A DNA stretch of 61,194 bases from a virus, in IMG/VR virus record IMGVR_UViG_3300047388_000109, positions 1-61,194 of that record; one strand, written 5' to 3'. The position numbers were made by a program, and so were the translations under genes. This document shows positions 6,629 to 13,071 of this stretch, piece after piece. The notes below the pieces were generated by a model. The model searched no databases and was not told the DNA's origin. It worked only from the letters and a program-made list of their open reading frames with translations. Position 1 is the stretch's first letter. Every line of letters starts with the position of its first letter.

Positions 6629-7584
6629 TGACAACAGAGGAGCTGGTCAAGCACTACGGTGGAGTCACGAAGGCTGCGATAGCCACCGGCACGCCACGTA
6701 CCACGCTTCAGTCTCGCCTCGAACAGGAGAAGGTTGGTGTCAACCGCACAACATCTGTCGTGGTGCCGTGCGCAGTGCCGGCCCCTATTAAGCTGGCGAA
6801 GATGCGGCCCAGTGTGCATGCGGCCAAGCACTTCATCCTGCCAGACCCGCAGTGTCGACCGGGCGTCCCGCTCGATCACATGCGCTGGGCGGGACTCTAC
6901 TGCGCGAATCGGAAGCCGACGAAGGTAATCAATCTCGGCGACCACTGGGACATGCCGTCGCTATGCTCGTACGACAAGGGCAAGCGCGCGGCAGAGAACA
7001 TGCGCTACATGATCGACATCAAGGCCGGCAACAAAGGGATGGAGCTGTTCATGGAGCCCATCGCCGAAGAGCTGGAGGCGTGCTGGAAGCGCGGCGAAGA
7101 GTGGAGCCCTGAATTCCACTTGACGTTTGGCAACCACGACTGGCGCGCTGAGCGTGCGGCTGACGACCAGCCTGAGCTGGAGGGCCTTGTCGGCTACGCC
7201 AGCTTCGACACGACGGGATGGATCACGTACCCGTTCCTCGAAGTGGCGATGATCGACGGCATCGCGTACTCGCACTACTTCACCAGCGGCACGATGGGAC
7301 GCCCTGTCACGACAGCGCGCGCCCTGCTGACGAAGAAGCACCAGTCCTGTGTCATGGGGCACGTGCAGCGGTACGAGACCGCGATGGACTACAACGCAGA
7401 AGGCAAGCGCATCACAGGGCTGTTCGCGGGATGTTTTTATCAACATGAAGATGGGTACAGAGATACCCAAAGCAACATAGCCACTTGGCGCGGCGTTCAC
7501 GTGCTTTATGGCGTCAACGATGGAGAATTCACCCACAATGCGGTTGACCTTCCGTATCTGAAGGACCGCTTCGGTGGCAAGTAA
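6625..7584 (+). CDS. metallophosphoesterase with N-terminal helix-turn-helix
   Basis: 319 residues. The first 45 residues (MMTTEELVKHYGGVTKAA, then TGTPRTTLQSRL) form a probable helix-turn-helix. The rest is a calcineurin-like phosphoesterase with ILPDPQ, INLGDHWDMP, LTFGNHDWRAE, a metal-ligand His near AYSHYF and CVMGHVQRYE. It should bind two metal ions and cut phosphodiesters; related phage proteins act on DNA or cyclic nucleotides, and the HTH favours DNA. It overlaps both neighbours by a few bases. Confidence 0.8.
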   Translation: MMTTEELVKHYGGVTKAAIATGTPRTTLQSRLEQEKVGVNRTTSVVVPCAVPAPIKLAKMRPSVHAAKHFILPDPQCRPGVPLDHMRWAGLYCANRKPTKVINLGDHWDMPSLCSYDKGKRAAENMRYMIDIKAGNKGMELFMEPIAEELEACWKRGEEWSPEFHLTFGNHDWRAERAADDQPELEGLVGYASFDTTGWITYPFLEVAMIDGIAYSHYFTSGTMGRPVTTARALLTKKHQSCVMGHVQRYETAMDYNAEGKRITGLFAGCFYQHEDGYRDTQSNIATWRGVHVLYGVNDGEFTHNAVDLPYLKDRFGGK

Positions 7585-7867
7585 CAGAGCGGCGTACAAC
7601 AGGGCGTGGCACAAGGCGCACCCGGACAGGATAGACGGCAACAGAGCGCTGGTGCTGGCCGCCAAGAGCGGCCCGTGCATGGACTGCGGCGGCGTGTTTC
7701 ACTATTCTGTCATGGACTTGGATCACGTGCGCGGCGAGAAGCGATTCGCGCTCGCGCTCGCCGGTCATTACAGCAAGGCGGTGGTAGAGGCTGAGATAGC
7801 AAAGTGCGACTTGGTGTGCTCGAACTGCCACCGCATGCGTACGTTTAAGCGACGGGGCGGCCCATGA
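7574..7867 (+). CDS. HNH endonuclease-like protein
   Basis: 97 residues from GTG 7574. CMDCGG, then MDLDHVRGEK and CDLVCSNCHRMRT give the two zinc knuckles and the HNH core, so a metal-dependent DNA nicking activity is likely. The basic N-terminus (NRAAYNRAWHKAHPDR) suits DNA contact. It could be a stand-alone homing nuclease or a packaging-linked HNH protein; it lies far from the terminase. Confidence 0.75.
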   Translation: MASNRAAYNRAWHKAHPDRIDGNRALVLAAKSGPCMDCGGVFHYSVMDLDHVRGEKRFALALAGHYSKAVVEAEIAKCDLVCSNCHRMRTFKRRGGP

Positions 7868-8292
7868 GCGCAGAAAGTATAATCAGCAACCTGTCGTACT
7901 TCGTCAGCGCATTCACGTGGGGCAACATCTTCCTCACGCTCGCGTTCATCTTCGCGATCTACCTGCTGTACCGCCTCAACAAGGACGACGCGCGCTTCGA
8001 CATCGCTGACCTGTTTATTGATCAGGGTACGCAGAAGGCCAGCGGCAGCCAGATCATCGTGCTGTCGATGGCCATCCTGAGCGGGTGGGTCGTCGTGACG
8101 CTGACGAATCGCGACAAGCCTGTCGAGACGATTCTGCTCGGCGTGCTCGGCATCTTCGTTGCCGGCAAGGCGCTCACCGCCATCTGGGGCAAGACGCCGC
8201 CAGACACCACAACAACAACAGTCTCACAGACGACGGCGGTCACGCCGCCGCCAGCGCCGCCAAGTGCGCCGCTACCAACAATCGGAGGTTGA
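7864..8292 (+). CDS. three-TM membrane protein, holin candidate
   Basis: 142 residues with three predicted membrane segments (NIFLTLAFIFAIYLLYRL; IIVLSMAILSGWVVVTLT; ILLGVLGIFVAGKALTAIW) and a Pro/Thr-rich tail. Three membrane helices and placement two genes before the spanins fit a class I holin that permeabilises the inner membrane for the endolysin. Not proven; it could be a virion membrane protein. Confidence 0.6.
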   Translation: MSAESIISNLSYFVSAFTWGNIFLTLAFIFAIYLLYRLNKDDARFDIADLFIDQGTQKASGSQIIVLSMAILSGWVVVTLTNRDKPVETILLGVLGIFVAGKALTAIWGKTPPDTTTTTVSQTTAVTPPPAPPSAPLPTIGG

Positions 8293-8293
8293 T

Positions 8294-8587
8294 ATGGAAC
8301 TGATCATCGGAATCGTAATCGGCGCGGCCATCTGCGCCTTCTTGCTTGGACATCACGTTGGAGCGCTGTCAGGTTACATCAAGCGCGCGAAGGAGTTCGA
8401 GGTGAGCGCACTGGCTGCTATCAACACCAACCAGACGCCCAAGGCCACCGGCTTGCTCGCGAAGATCGAATCGCATCTCGGTAAGCTGGCTGCGACGCCA
8501 GCGCCTGCCGCAGCTCCTCCGGCCTTCGTGCCGAACGCGGGCTTCGTTACCGGGAGCACTGTGCAAGACGGTGCTCTGAGAGCATGA
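8294..8587 (+). CDS. small membrane-anchored protein of the lysis cassette
   Basis: 97 residues from ATG 8294, which follows GGAGG. One N-terminal membrane segment (LIIGIVIGAAICAFLLG), then a basic/helical and Ala/Pro-rich tail. It sits between the holin candidate and Rz and may be an antiholin or second holin. Its TGA overlaps the ATG of Rz. Confidence 0.6.
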   Translation: MELIIGIVIGAAICAFLLGHHVGALSGYIKRAKEFEVSALAAINTNQTPKATGLLAKIESHLGKLAATPAPAAAPPAFVPNAGFVTGSTVQDGALRA

Positions 8588-9216
8588 CAGAGTGGCTGCC
8601 CTCCCCTTGGTGGATGGCGGGTACGGGTACTGCCCTGCTTGTGGGCGCGGGCCTCGTCTTCTTCTTCTTTCACCTGCTCCGCATAGCGCTGATGATGGCG
8701 GCTATCGGTCTGGTTCTGGGGTTCGCTGCCTCGGTTGCGTTCGGCTACGAGGAACTTGGGAAAGACAAGATTCGTCCAGAGCTGGTGAAGGCGCAGACTG
8801 AGCTGAGTCGTCTCGCGGCAGCCGCCGCTCAATTCCAGATCGACGCCGCAGTCGCACAGAAAAAGGCGGTTGACGCCAATCGTGCCAAGAACGCTGCGCT
8901 GTCGCAGCTGAAGGCCAAGGAAAAGGAACTGCTCGATGCACAAGACAAGTTGGTTGCCAATGCTCCTGTTGGTGGCGCTGCTGGGGTGTTCCTCAACACC
9001 GTCATCGCCAACGTCAACGATTCCAGCTTTGGACCCGGAGCTGGCGACGCGGCCAGAGCCGCTGCTGCCGTTTCCTCTGCCAGCGTCGTACGCCAGTGGG
9101 AAGAGTGGGGTGCCTACTGCGCCAACGAATACGGCAAAGTCAGCGCCCGTGTCGACGGACTCCAGACCTACGTCAACGGCCTCAACGCCGCCGGCCAGCG
9201 CGCCGTCGGCAATTGA
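8584..9216 (+). CDS. Rz: Rz-like inner-membrane spanin
   Basis: 210 residues. Hydrophobic residues at about 12-52 form one long or two short membrane helices. A periplasmic coiled coil follows (ELVKAQTELSRLAAAAAQ, then QLKAKEKELLDAQDKL), and the tail has WGAYCANEYG, typical of Rz C-termini. It should bridge to the Rz1 lipoprotein and fuse inner and outer membranes at lysis. The identification is reinforced by the lipoprotein gene embedded in its +1 frame. The double-length hydrophobic region is unusual for Rz. Confidence 0.8.
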   Translation: MTEWLPSPWWMAGTGTALLVGAGLVFFFFHLLRIALMMAAIGLVLGFAASVAFGYEELGKDKIRPELVKAQTELSRLAAAAAQFQIDAAVAQKKAVDANRAKNAALSQLKAKEKELLDAQDKLVANAPVGGAAGVFLNTVIANVNDSSFGPGAGDAARAAAAVSSASVVRQWEEWGAYCANEYGKVSARVDGLQTYVNGLNAAGQRAVGN

Positions 9217-9277
9217 CACCGGGCTGTCGCTCGTCGACCGCCTGAAGGCGTGGGTGGGGAGCGTGTTGCCGAAATGA
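8936..9277 (+). CDS. Rz1: Rz1-like outer-membrane spanin lipoprotein, embedded in Rz
   Basis: 113 residues read in a different frame inside Rz and ending 61 bases beyond it. MHKTSWLPMLLLVALLGCSS is a lipoprotein signal with lipobox LLGC; Cys would be lipidated. The mature part is rich in Pro, Ser and Thr, as Rz1 proteins are. It would meet Rz in the periplasm to complete the spanin complex. The nested arrangement is the lambda-like type. Confidence 0.8.
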   Translation: MHKTSWLPMLLLVALLGCSSTPSSPTSTIPALDPELATRPEPLLPFPLPASYASGKSGVPTAPTNTAKSAPVSTDSRPTSTASTPPASAPSAIDTGLSLVDRLKAWVGSVLPK

Positions 9278-9477
9278 GCCTGCTCGAAGAGTTCGATGCG
9301 ATCTTGAAGGGGCGGACCATTGCGGACCTAATCCGAGAGCGCGACGCTCCGGCGTGGCGAGCCGTGCAAAACCAGATTGACGCGGAGTTCATTCGCCTAA
9401 TGACAACGGGGGCCGAAGCCCCCGTCGTTGTTCCCTGCTGTGGTGTGCTCTCTGGTCAGCGTCCTCCTGTGGGGTAG
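9274..9477 (+). CDS. small hypothetical protein
   Basis: 67 residues from ATG 9274 in an ATGA overlap with Rz1 (MSLLEEFDAILKGRTIADL). The first 43 residues look like a genuine helical protein. The last part is encoded across a terminator hairpin and overlaps the converging minus-strand gene by 22 bases. No family recognised. Confidence 0.6.
   Translation: MSLLEEFDAILKGRTIADLIRERDAPAWRAVQNQIDAEFIRLMTTGAEAPVVVPCCGVLSGQRPPVG
9406..9431. terminator. bidirectional terminator between converging operons
   Basis: Perfect eight-pair stem ACGGGGGC (9406-9413) and GCCCCCGT (9418-9425) with loop CGAA, followed by CGTTGTT. It lies where the lysis operon meets the 9456-10146 minus operon and is embedded in the 3' end of the 9274 gene. 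Confidence 0.65.
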
Positions 9478-9641
9478 TGGGCTTGGTAATTCCTGAGCAG
9501 CTTCGCGCCCGGCGTGCCGCGCGGCGAGCTGTCCTTGTCGTGGCGTTGTTTGGCCGCGTGCCACTCGCCGTGACCGTCGATGTATCCGTTGGTTGTGTAG
9601 ACGATGCGCTTCGACTTGCGTGCGTTCGAGCGGATGCTCAC
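9456..9641 (-). CDS. small basic hypothetical protein
   Basis: 61 residues from GTG at 9639-9641, preceded on the minus strand by a GAGGAG ribosome binding site. Basic and glycine-containing (SIRSNARKSKRIVYTTNGYI, then DGHGEWHAAKQ). It is the last gene of a three-gene minus operon and overlaps the gene before it by a few bases. No family recognised. Confidence 0.55.
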   Translation of the reverse strand: MSIRSNARKSKRIVYTTNGYIDGHGEWHAAKQRHDKDSSPRGTPGAKLLRNYQAHYPTGGR

Positions 9642-9910
9642 TTCGATCTCCTCTTGTTGACCTTGTCCCGCATGATAGCACGGGCTTCCGCGTACAACGC
9701 GTTCTCGTACAGAGTCGCAAGCGGAATGTGGACGGTGCGCTTCGCGCCAAGACCCAGCGGCCTCATGGCAAGCAGGTCGCCGGAAACGAACGAGCACACC
9801 AGCTGCCTACCGCGCGCCTCGTTCACGGGACCGTGGTACGGCCGGGCCGTGAGCCGCGACGTGGTCTGCGGCAGGTTGGTCTTCTTGCTGATCGAGCCGA
9901 TGACTTTCAT
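9638..9910 (-). CDS. hypothetical protein
   Basis: 90 residues from ATG at 9908-9910 with GGAGAAGAG just upstream. A beta-rich, basic protein (MKVIGSISKKTNLPQTTSRL, later LLAMRPLGLGAKRTVHIPL). Middle gene of the minus operon. No family recognised. Confidence 0.6.
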   Translation of the reverse strand: MKVIGSISKKTNLPQTTSRLTARPYHGPVNEARGRQLVCSFVSGDLLAMRPLGLGAKRTVHIPLATLYENALYAEARAIMRDKVNKRRSK

Positions 9911-10146
9911 CTCTTCTCCGTGTGGTCCCAAAGGTTGGACGAGTAGCCGTGCCGGCCGCCGACGTTGCAGGCGTAGATCAGGCCCATCGCCTGAGCGCGC
10001 CCGGCGTTGATGACTTCGTGCTGGTTGGACGGGACGTGGAACCGGAGCCGCCCGACCACCCTCGCGTAGGCGATGGCGGCCAGCTTCTGCTCGGCGGCGA
10101 CGCCGGGCGAGGAGTGCAGGTTCGGATTGCGGAGTTGCGTGTGCAT
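9907..10146 (-). CDS. hypothetical protein
   Basis: 79 residues from ATG at 10144-10146, preceded by AGGAGG. It contains AAEQKLAAIAYARVVGRLRF and ends GRHGYSSNLWDHTEKR. First gene of the minus operon and divergent from the 10280 gene. No family recognised. Confidence 0.6.
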   Translation of the reverse strand: MHTQLRNPNLHSSPGVAAEQKLAAIAYARVVGRLRFHVPSNQHEVINAGRAQAMGLIYACNVGGRHGYSSNLWDHTEKR

Positions 10147-10177
10147 GGTGCCTCCTGAGTTAAGTGCTTGACAGCCG

Positions 10178-10186
10178 TGGTATACT
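10178..10186 (+). promoter_or_regulatory. extended -10 element in the divergent region
   Basis: TGGTATACT in the 133-base gap between the minus operon and the 10280 gene. It resembles TGGTACACT at 4446 and TGGTAGAAT at 18943. No good -35 lies 16-18 bases upstream; TTGACA at 10168 is too close. Confidence 0.3.
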
Positions 10187-10239
10187 TCTTTCACGACGCA
10201 ACGAAATTGTCTCACACCCCTGGTCCGGCTGCAACACCA

Positions 10240-10252
10240 GCCGACGAACGGT
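10240..10252. promoter_or_regulatory. operator-like 13-mer (copy 1)
   Basis: GCCGACGAACGGT, an inverted repeat of (A/G)CCG and CGGT around ACGAA. Two further copies occur at 18804 and 18825, both also in a gap just upstream of a plus-strand operon. Confidence 0.5.
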
Positions 10253-10279
10253 AAATCAACAAACGAATCAGAGGGTTAG

Positions 10280-10459
10280 ATGATCAAGCGCTGGGTTGGA
10301 CAAGTTGTAGTGTTCAAGGATAAGTCGGTAGGCGTGGTGCGCGAGGCCCAGATCATGGACATCGGAGGCCCAATCAACTTGCAAATCGAGTGCTCGAATG
10401 GTACGCTCTCGCTCTATCTCACCGAGACGGAGCTGTCTCTCAACCGGAGCACGAATTGA
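10280..10459 (+). CDS. small hypothetical protein
   Basis: 59 residues, MIKRWVGQVVVFKDKSVGVV onward, with AGAGGG upstream. A short beta-rich protein (INLQIECSNGTLSLYLTETE). Its TGA overlaps the TTG start of the lipoprotein gene, which supports it as a real coupled gene. Confidence 0.6.
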   Translation: MIKRWVGQVVVFKDKSVGVVREAQIMDIGGPINLQIECSNGTLSLYLTETELSLNRSTN

Positions 10460-10971
10460 AGACCCTGATCCTCGTAGCGCTGGCGCTGTTTCTCGCCGCC
10501 GGCTGCAACAAGCCAGACCCGGCCGTGGTGATCCCCGACAAGACCGCCGTGTCGCCGCTGCCGTCCGGGCATAGCGACAACCGCATCGAGCTGGAGAAGA
10601 TGGGCGCGGTCAAGATGCTGCCGGCCCAGCCGACGCCGTTCGATACCGTGTTGCCAAAGCCAGAGCCTAAGCCTGTGATTGCAAAGGCAAAAGCACCGAT
10701 TAAGTTGTCAATCAAGAAGCCAACGGTTGACAATGCAGAGGCTGCGGCGACGGCCAAGGCGGCCAAGAACGCCGAGCGCATCAAGTGCCTGAACGCCGTG
10801 GTCGACTACAAGATCGACCGCGACATCGAGGCCGGAGAGATTCGCGACTGGGGGAACGCCATTACGGCGAAGACCTGCCGGCCGTACATGACACAAGCGA
10901 CGCCGGGCACCCTCGTGGGCATCCGGGCGTTCGGCGGCCCCGGTGTGGGGCTGCTGTTGACGAACATCTGA
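10456..10971 (+). CDS. predicted lipoprotein
   Basis: 171 residues from TTG 10456 (TTGA overlap). MKTLILVALALFLAAGCN is a lipoprotein signal with lipobox LAAGC. The mature chain has a Lys/Pro/Ala-rich linker and a C-terminal part with two Cys (RIKCLNAVVDYKIDRDIEAG; KTCRPYM). Likely anchored in a host membrane during infection, perhaps for superinfection exclusion or lysis; no family recognised. The Tyr tRNA starts five bases after its stop. Confidence 0.65.
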   Translation: MKTLILVALALFLAAGCNKPDPAVVIPDKTAVSPLPSGHSDNRIELEKMGAVKMLPAQPTPFDTVLPKPEPKPVIAKAKAPIKLSIKKPTVDNAEAAATAKAAKNAERIKCLNAVVDYKIDRDIEAGEIRDWGNAITAKTCRPYMTQATPGTLVGIRAFGGPGVGLLLTNI

Positions 10972-10975
10972 TCAC

Positions 10976-11060
10976 GGTTCAGTAAACCACTATGGAGCTG
11001 GTTCGGCCTGTAAAGCCGACGTCTCTGACTCGCAGAGTTCGATTCTCTGCTGGACCACCA
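10976..11060 (+). tRNA. tRNA-Tyr (GTA)
   Basis: Type II tRNA. Acceptor GGTTCAG pairs with CTGGACC (one wobble), anticodon stem TCGGC/GCCGA with loop CTGTAAA, variable arm GTC-tct-GAC, T arm CAGAG/CTCTG, encoded ACCA end. Confidence 0.85.
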
Positions 11061-11166
11061 TCAACGGGGGCGCAACGTCGCTCCCTCCTCCCGACGTGAC
11101 CGCAAGGTCTGCGTCCCCACCCAACATTTCCGCTACCTGCATTGGCGTGGACGGAGAGAGGGAAGT

Positions 11167-11571
11167 ATGGCAGTGACCTTGAAGAACGGCGACCGCCTGA
11201 AGCTGGAGCGGTGCGGCCCGATCCCCGAGGCGCGGTTCAACGGGGGCTTCAAGCTGACCCGGGGCCGCTCGAAGGACGGCAAGTTCAAGTCGACCTACTG
11301 CTACATCGACACGCGCGAGCTGCGCGCCTCGAAGGGCAAGGAGCAGTGGACCCCGTTGGCGGTCTTCCGCTGGTACAAGGGGGTCTTGCAGAGCATGCTG
11401 GACTTCGGTGTGACGCATGGCTGGAAGAAGTTCGCCGAGCAGCGCGAGGGCGTGCCTGTGTCAGAAAAACCACAGGAGCCTGCGGTGCGCGGTCAAAAAC
11501 GCTTGACAGGTTCCAAGAAGGAGAGCAGAATCGCTCCCTTGCAGTTGAGCCACAGCACGGATGCCGCGTAA
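11167..11571 (+). CDS. hypothetical protein within the tRNA array
   Basis: 134 residues. Basic, with a probable beta-rich core (MAVTLKNGDRLKLERCGPI; FKLTRGRSKDGKFKSTYCYI; WTPLAVFRWYKGVLQSML). It starts at ATG 11167, preceded by GAGAGAGGGAAGT, and is the only sizeable protein gene between the Tyr and Leu tRNAs. No family recognised; its position invites a tRNA-related or regulatory role but nothing in the sequence shows it. Confidence 0.65.
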   Translation: MAVTLKNGDRLKLERCGPIPEARFNGGFKLTRGRSKDGKFKSTYCYIDTRELRASKGKEQWTPLAVFRWYKGVLQSMLDFGVTHGWKKFAEQREGVPVSEKPQEPAVRGQKRLTGSKKESRIAPLQLSHSTDAA

Positions 11572-11653
11572 GCCAAAGGGAAAAGTGCTATGCACCGGAG
11601 CCCAACCGGTGTCGCGGACGCAGAGCGGTGGCATGTTCTTTTAACAATTCGGG

Positions 11654-11715
11654 CATCATCGAAGCGTCTTCCTGCACGGCGCGCCGGGCCGGGGTGGGCG
11701 GATGCTTCGATGATG
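11654..11715 (+). repeat. perfect 12-bp inverted repeat, long hairpin
   Basis: CATCATCGAAGC (11654-11665) and GCTTCGATGATG (11704-11715) pair perfectly across a 38-base GC-rich loop. The hairpin ends nine bases before the Ala tRNA and may be a processing or attenuation element for the array transcript. Confidence 0.6.
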
Positions 11716-11724
11716 TCAGAACAT

Positions 11725-11800
11725 GGGGTTGTAGCTCAATTGGGAGAGCACCTGCCTTGCAAGCAGACGGTTGTCGGTTCGATGCCGACCTTCTCCACCA
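11725..11800 (+). tRNA. tRNA-Ala (TGC)
   Basis: Anticodon loop CTTGCAA, D arm GCTC/GAGC, T arm GTCGG-TTCGATG-CCGAC, encoded CCA. The acceptor stem (GGGGTTG with CTTCTCC) has two T/T mismatches, which is unusual. Confidence 0.8.
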
Positions 11801-11809
11801 GTATTGTAT

Positions 11810-11894
11810 TGCGGGTTAGCGAGTAGTGGTACCTCAGGAGGCTCATAACCTCCCGCGAACGCCGACGCAGGTTCGATTCCTGCACCCGCAACCA
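11810..11894 (+). tRNA. tRNA-Met (CAT)
   Basis: Acceptor TGCGGGT/ACCCGCA, anticodon stem GGAGG/CCTCC with loop CTCATAA, T arm GCAGG/CCTGC, encoded ACCA. The 13-base variable region (11854-11866) is longer than the usual five bases for CAT tRNAs. CAT could serve Met, or Ile if C34 is modified to lysidine. Confidence 0.75.
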
Positions 11895-11900
11895 GAGCAA

Positions 11901-11966
11901 GGCCCCGGATAGCTCCGGGGTAGCCGGGTAGCTACCGGACGCGCCCCTTGGAGGGGCACTGGGCCA
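11901..11966 (+). other. tRNA-like degenerate element
   Basis: 66 bases, with GGCCC/GGGCC ends, an arm CCGG-GTAGCTA-CCGG whose seven-base loop has T33 and would read AGC, and an arm GCCCC-TTGGA-GGGGC in the T-arm position. It lacks TTC and CCA. Probably a decayed tRNA. Confidence 0.3.
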
Positions 11967-12008
11967 AAGTGGAACTGGGTTTTGCGACCCCCACAGGCCA
12001 AGTACACA

Positions 12009-12100
12009 GGAAGGTCCACCCGAGGGTTGGCGACGGGCGCTGTCTCGAAAACAGTTGGGCTTCGATGCCGTGGGAGTTCGATCCTACCCACCTTCCGCCA
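12009..12100 (+). tRNA. tRNA-Ser (CGA)
   Basis: Type II, 92 bases. Acceptor GGAAGGT/ACCTTCC, anticodon loop CTCGAAA in stem GCTGT/ACAGT, long variable arm, TTCGATC T loop, G73 and CCA. Confidence 0.9.
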
Positions 12101-12105
12101 GTTAT

Positions 12106-12182
12106 TGTCGTCAAGCACATACGGCATGTGCAATGGCTTGATAAGCCATCGGCAGGAGGTTCGAATCCTCTGGCGACAACCA
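12106..12182 (+). tRNA. tRNA-Ile (GAT)
   Basis: Acceptor TGTCGTC/GGCGACA, D arm GCAC/GTGC, anticodon stem ATGGC/GCCAT with loop TTGATAA, T loop TTCGAAT, encoded ACCA. Confidence 0.9.
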
Positions 12183-12247
12183 GTACACACGAAGAGCCGG
12201 TCGACCGGCACGGGGCGGACTGATCATCCGCTCCGTTTACTTACAAC

Positions 12248-12323
12248 GGGCCCGCATGTTCCGTAGCGGCGACAGCGCCTCCAAAGCGTGGTGTGGGGAG
12301 TGCAACTCTCTCCGGGCTTGCCA
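12248..12323 (+). tRNA. tRNA-Trp (CCA)
   Basis: Acceptor GGGCCCG/CGGGCTT (two G-T pairs), anticodon loop CTCCAAA, T arm GGGAG/CTCTC, encoded GCCA end. The T loop is TGCAACT instead of TTCRANN. Confidence 0.8.
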
Positions 12324-12389
12324 GTACAATGTGGGGCGGCTCGCAAGAGCAGCGCGGGGTTGTGAGACTCTACGCCCCGCGCCTTATTC

Positions 12390-12465
12390 GTCTCGTGATG
12401 CAAATGGTACAGCATCCAGTCCTTCAAACTGGCGTACGTGGGTTCGATTCCCCGACGGGACACCA
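12390..12465 (+). tRNA. tRNA-Glu (TTC), C at position 33
   Basis: Acceptor GTCTCGT/ACGGGAC, D stem TGC/GCA, anticodon stem CCAGT/ACTGG with loop CCTTCAA, TTCGATT T loop, ACCA end. Position 33, almost always T, is C. The T stem pairs fully only with one bulged T. Confidence 0.75.
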
Positions 12466-12470
12466 ACAAC

Positions 12471-12546
12471 GCCTCCGTGGTATACCGGAAGTGCGGCGGT
12501 CCTCTAAACCGTATCGAAGCGGGTTCGATTCCTGCCGGAGGTTCCA
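12471..12546 (+). tRNA. tRNA-Arg (TCT), C at position 33
   Basis: Acceptor GCCTCCG/CGGAGGT, anticodon stem GCGGT/ACCGT with loop CCTCTAA, T arm GCGGG/CCTGC, encoded TCCA end. As in the adjacent Glu tRNA, position 33 is C. Confidence 0.8.
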
Positions 12547-12585
12547 CACATGAACGCGTACACACGACAGCGGTTCCACCTCAGA

Positions 12586-12660
12586 TGGGGCGGAGCCAGA
12601 TGGGACGGCAGGGGCCTTTGAAGCCTCTATGACTCGGTCCGATTCCGAGCGCCCCTTCCA
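12586..12660 (+). tRNA. tRNA-Gln (TTG)
   Basis: TGGGGCG/CGCCCCT acceptor with an open 1-72 pair (T/T), anticodon stem GGGGC/GCCTC with loop CTTTGAA, encoded TCCA end. Gln tRNAs usually have a weak first pair. Confidence 0.85.
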
Positions 12661-12664
12661 CAAC

Positions 12665-12739
12665 ATCGCCGTAGCCTAGCGGATAGGCCCCGCCCTCCGA
12701 AGGCGGCTGACGCTGGTTCGATTCCAGTCGGCGGTTCCA
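12665..12739 (+). tRNA. tRNA-Arg (CCG)
   Basis: Acceptor ATCGCCG/CGGCGGT, D stem GCC/GGC, anticodon stem CCGCC/GGCGG with loop CTCCGAA, T arm GCTGG/CCAGT, TCCA end. Confidence 0.9.
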
Positions 12740-12744
12740 ACAAC

Positions 12745-12821
12745 GGGCCCTTCGTTCAACGGAACAAGGACAGCACGCTACGAACGTGCAAATCGGGGTT
12801 CGATTCCCTGAGGGCCTTCCA
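12745..12821 (+). tRNA. tRNA-Arg (ACG)
   Basis: Acceptor GGGCCCT/AGGGCCT, anticodon stem GCACG/CGTGC with loop CTACGAA, T loop TTCGATT, TCCA end. A34 would need deamination to inosine by the host enzyme. Confidence 0.9.
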
Positions 12822-12824
12822 AAT

Positions 12825-12901
12825 TGCTCTGTGGCCGAAGGGTAGATGGCAGCGGACTTTTAATCCGATTGGCGTAGGTTCGAGTCCTACCAGAGCAACC
12901 A
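12825..12901 (+). tRNA. tRNA-Lys (TTT)
   Basis: Acceptor TGCTCTG/CAGAGCA, anticodon stem GCGGA/TCCGA with loop CTTTTAA, T arm GTAGG/CCTAC, ACCA end. Confidence 0.9.
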
Positions 12902-12906
12902 GATTC

Positions 12907-12983
12907 GCCTTTGATCCGTTCTAGGGAACGGCCCCGCCTTGTAAGCGGGTGACGGCAGGTTCGAATCCATGCCAGAGGCTCCA
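12907..12983 (+). tRNA. tRNA-Thr (TGT)
   Basis: Acceptor GCCTTTG/CAGAGGC, anticodon stem CCCGC/GCGGG with loop CTTGTAA, T loop TTCGAAT within an imperfect T stem, TCCA end. Confidence 0.85.
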
Positions 12984-12991
12984 GTTTCAAA

Positions 12992-13066
12992 GCGGGTGTG
13001 GTCTAGTGGCTGGGCGTCAGCCTTCCAAGCTGTTCCACGCAGGTTCGACTCCTGTCACCCGCTCCA
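12992..13066 (+). tRNA. tRNA-Gly (TCC)
   Basis: Acceptor GCGGGTG/CACCCGC, anticodon stem TCAGC/GCTGT with loop CTTCCAA, T loop TTCGACT, TCCA end. Confidence 0.9.
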
Positions 13067-13071
13067 ACAAC

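Noticed and set aside
10168-10196. TTGACA as a classical -35
   Set aside because: TATACT lies only seven bases downstream and nothing like a -10 sits at 16-18 bases; only the extended -10 was kept.
11966-12008. Extra tRNA around the GGGTTTTGCGACCC hairpin
   Set aside because: A stem of four pairs only, no T arm, no acceptor partner; not a tRNA.
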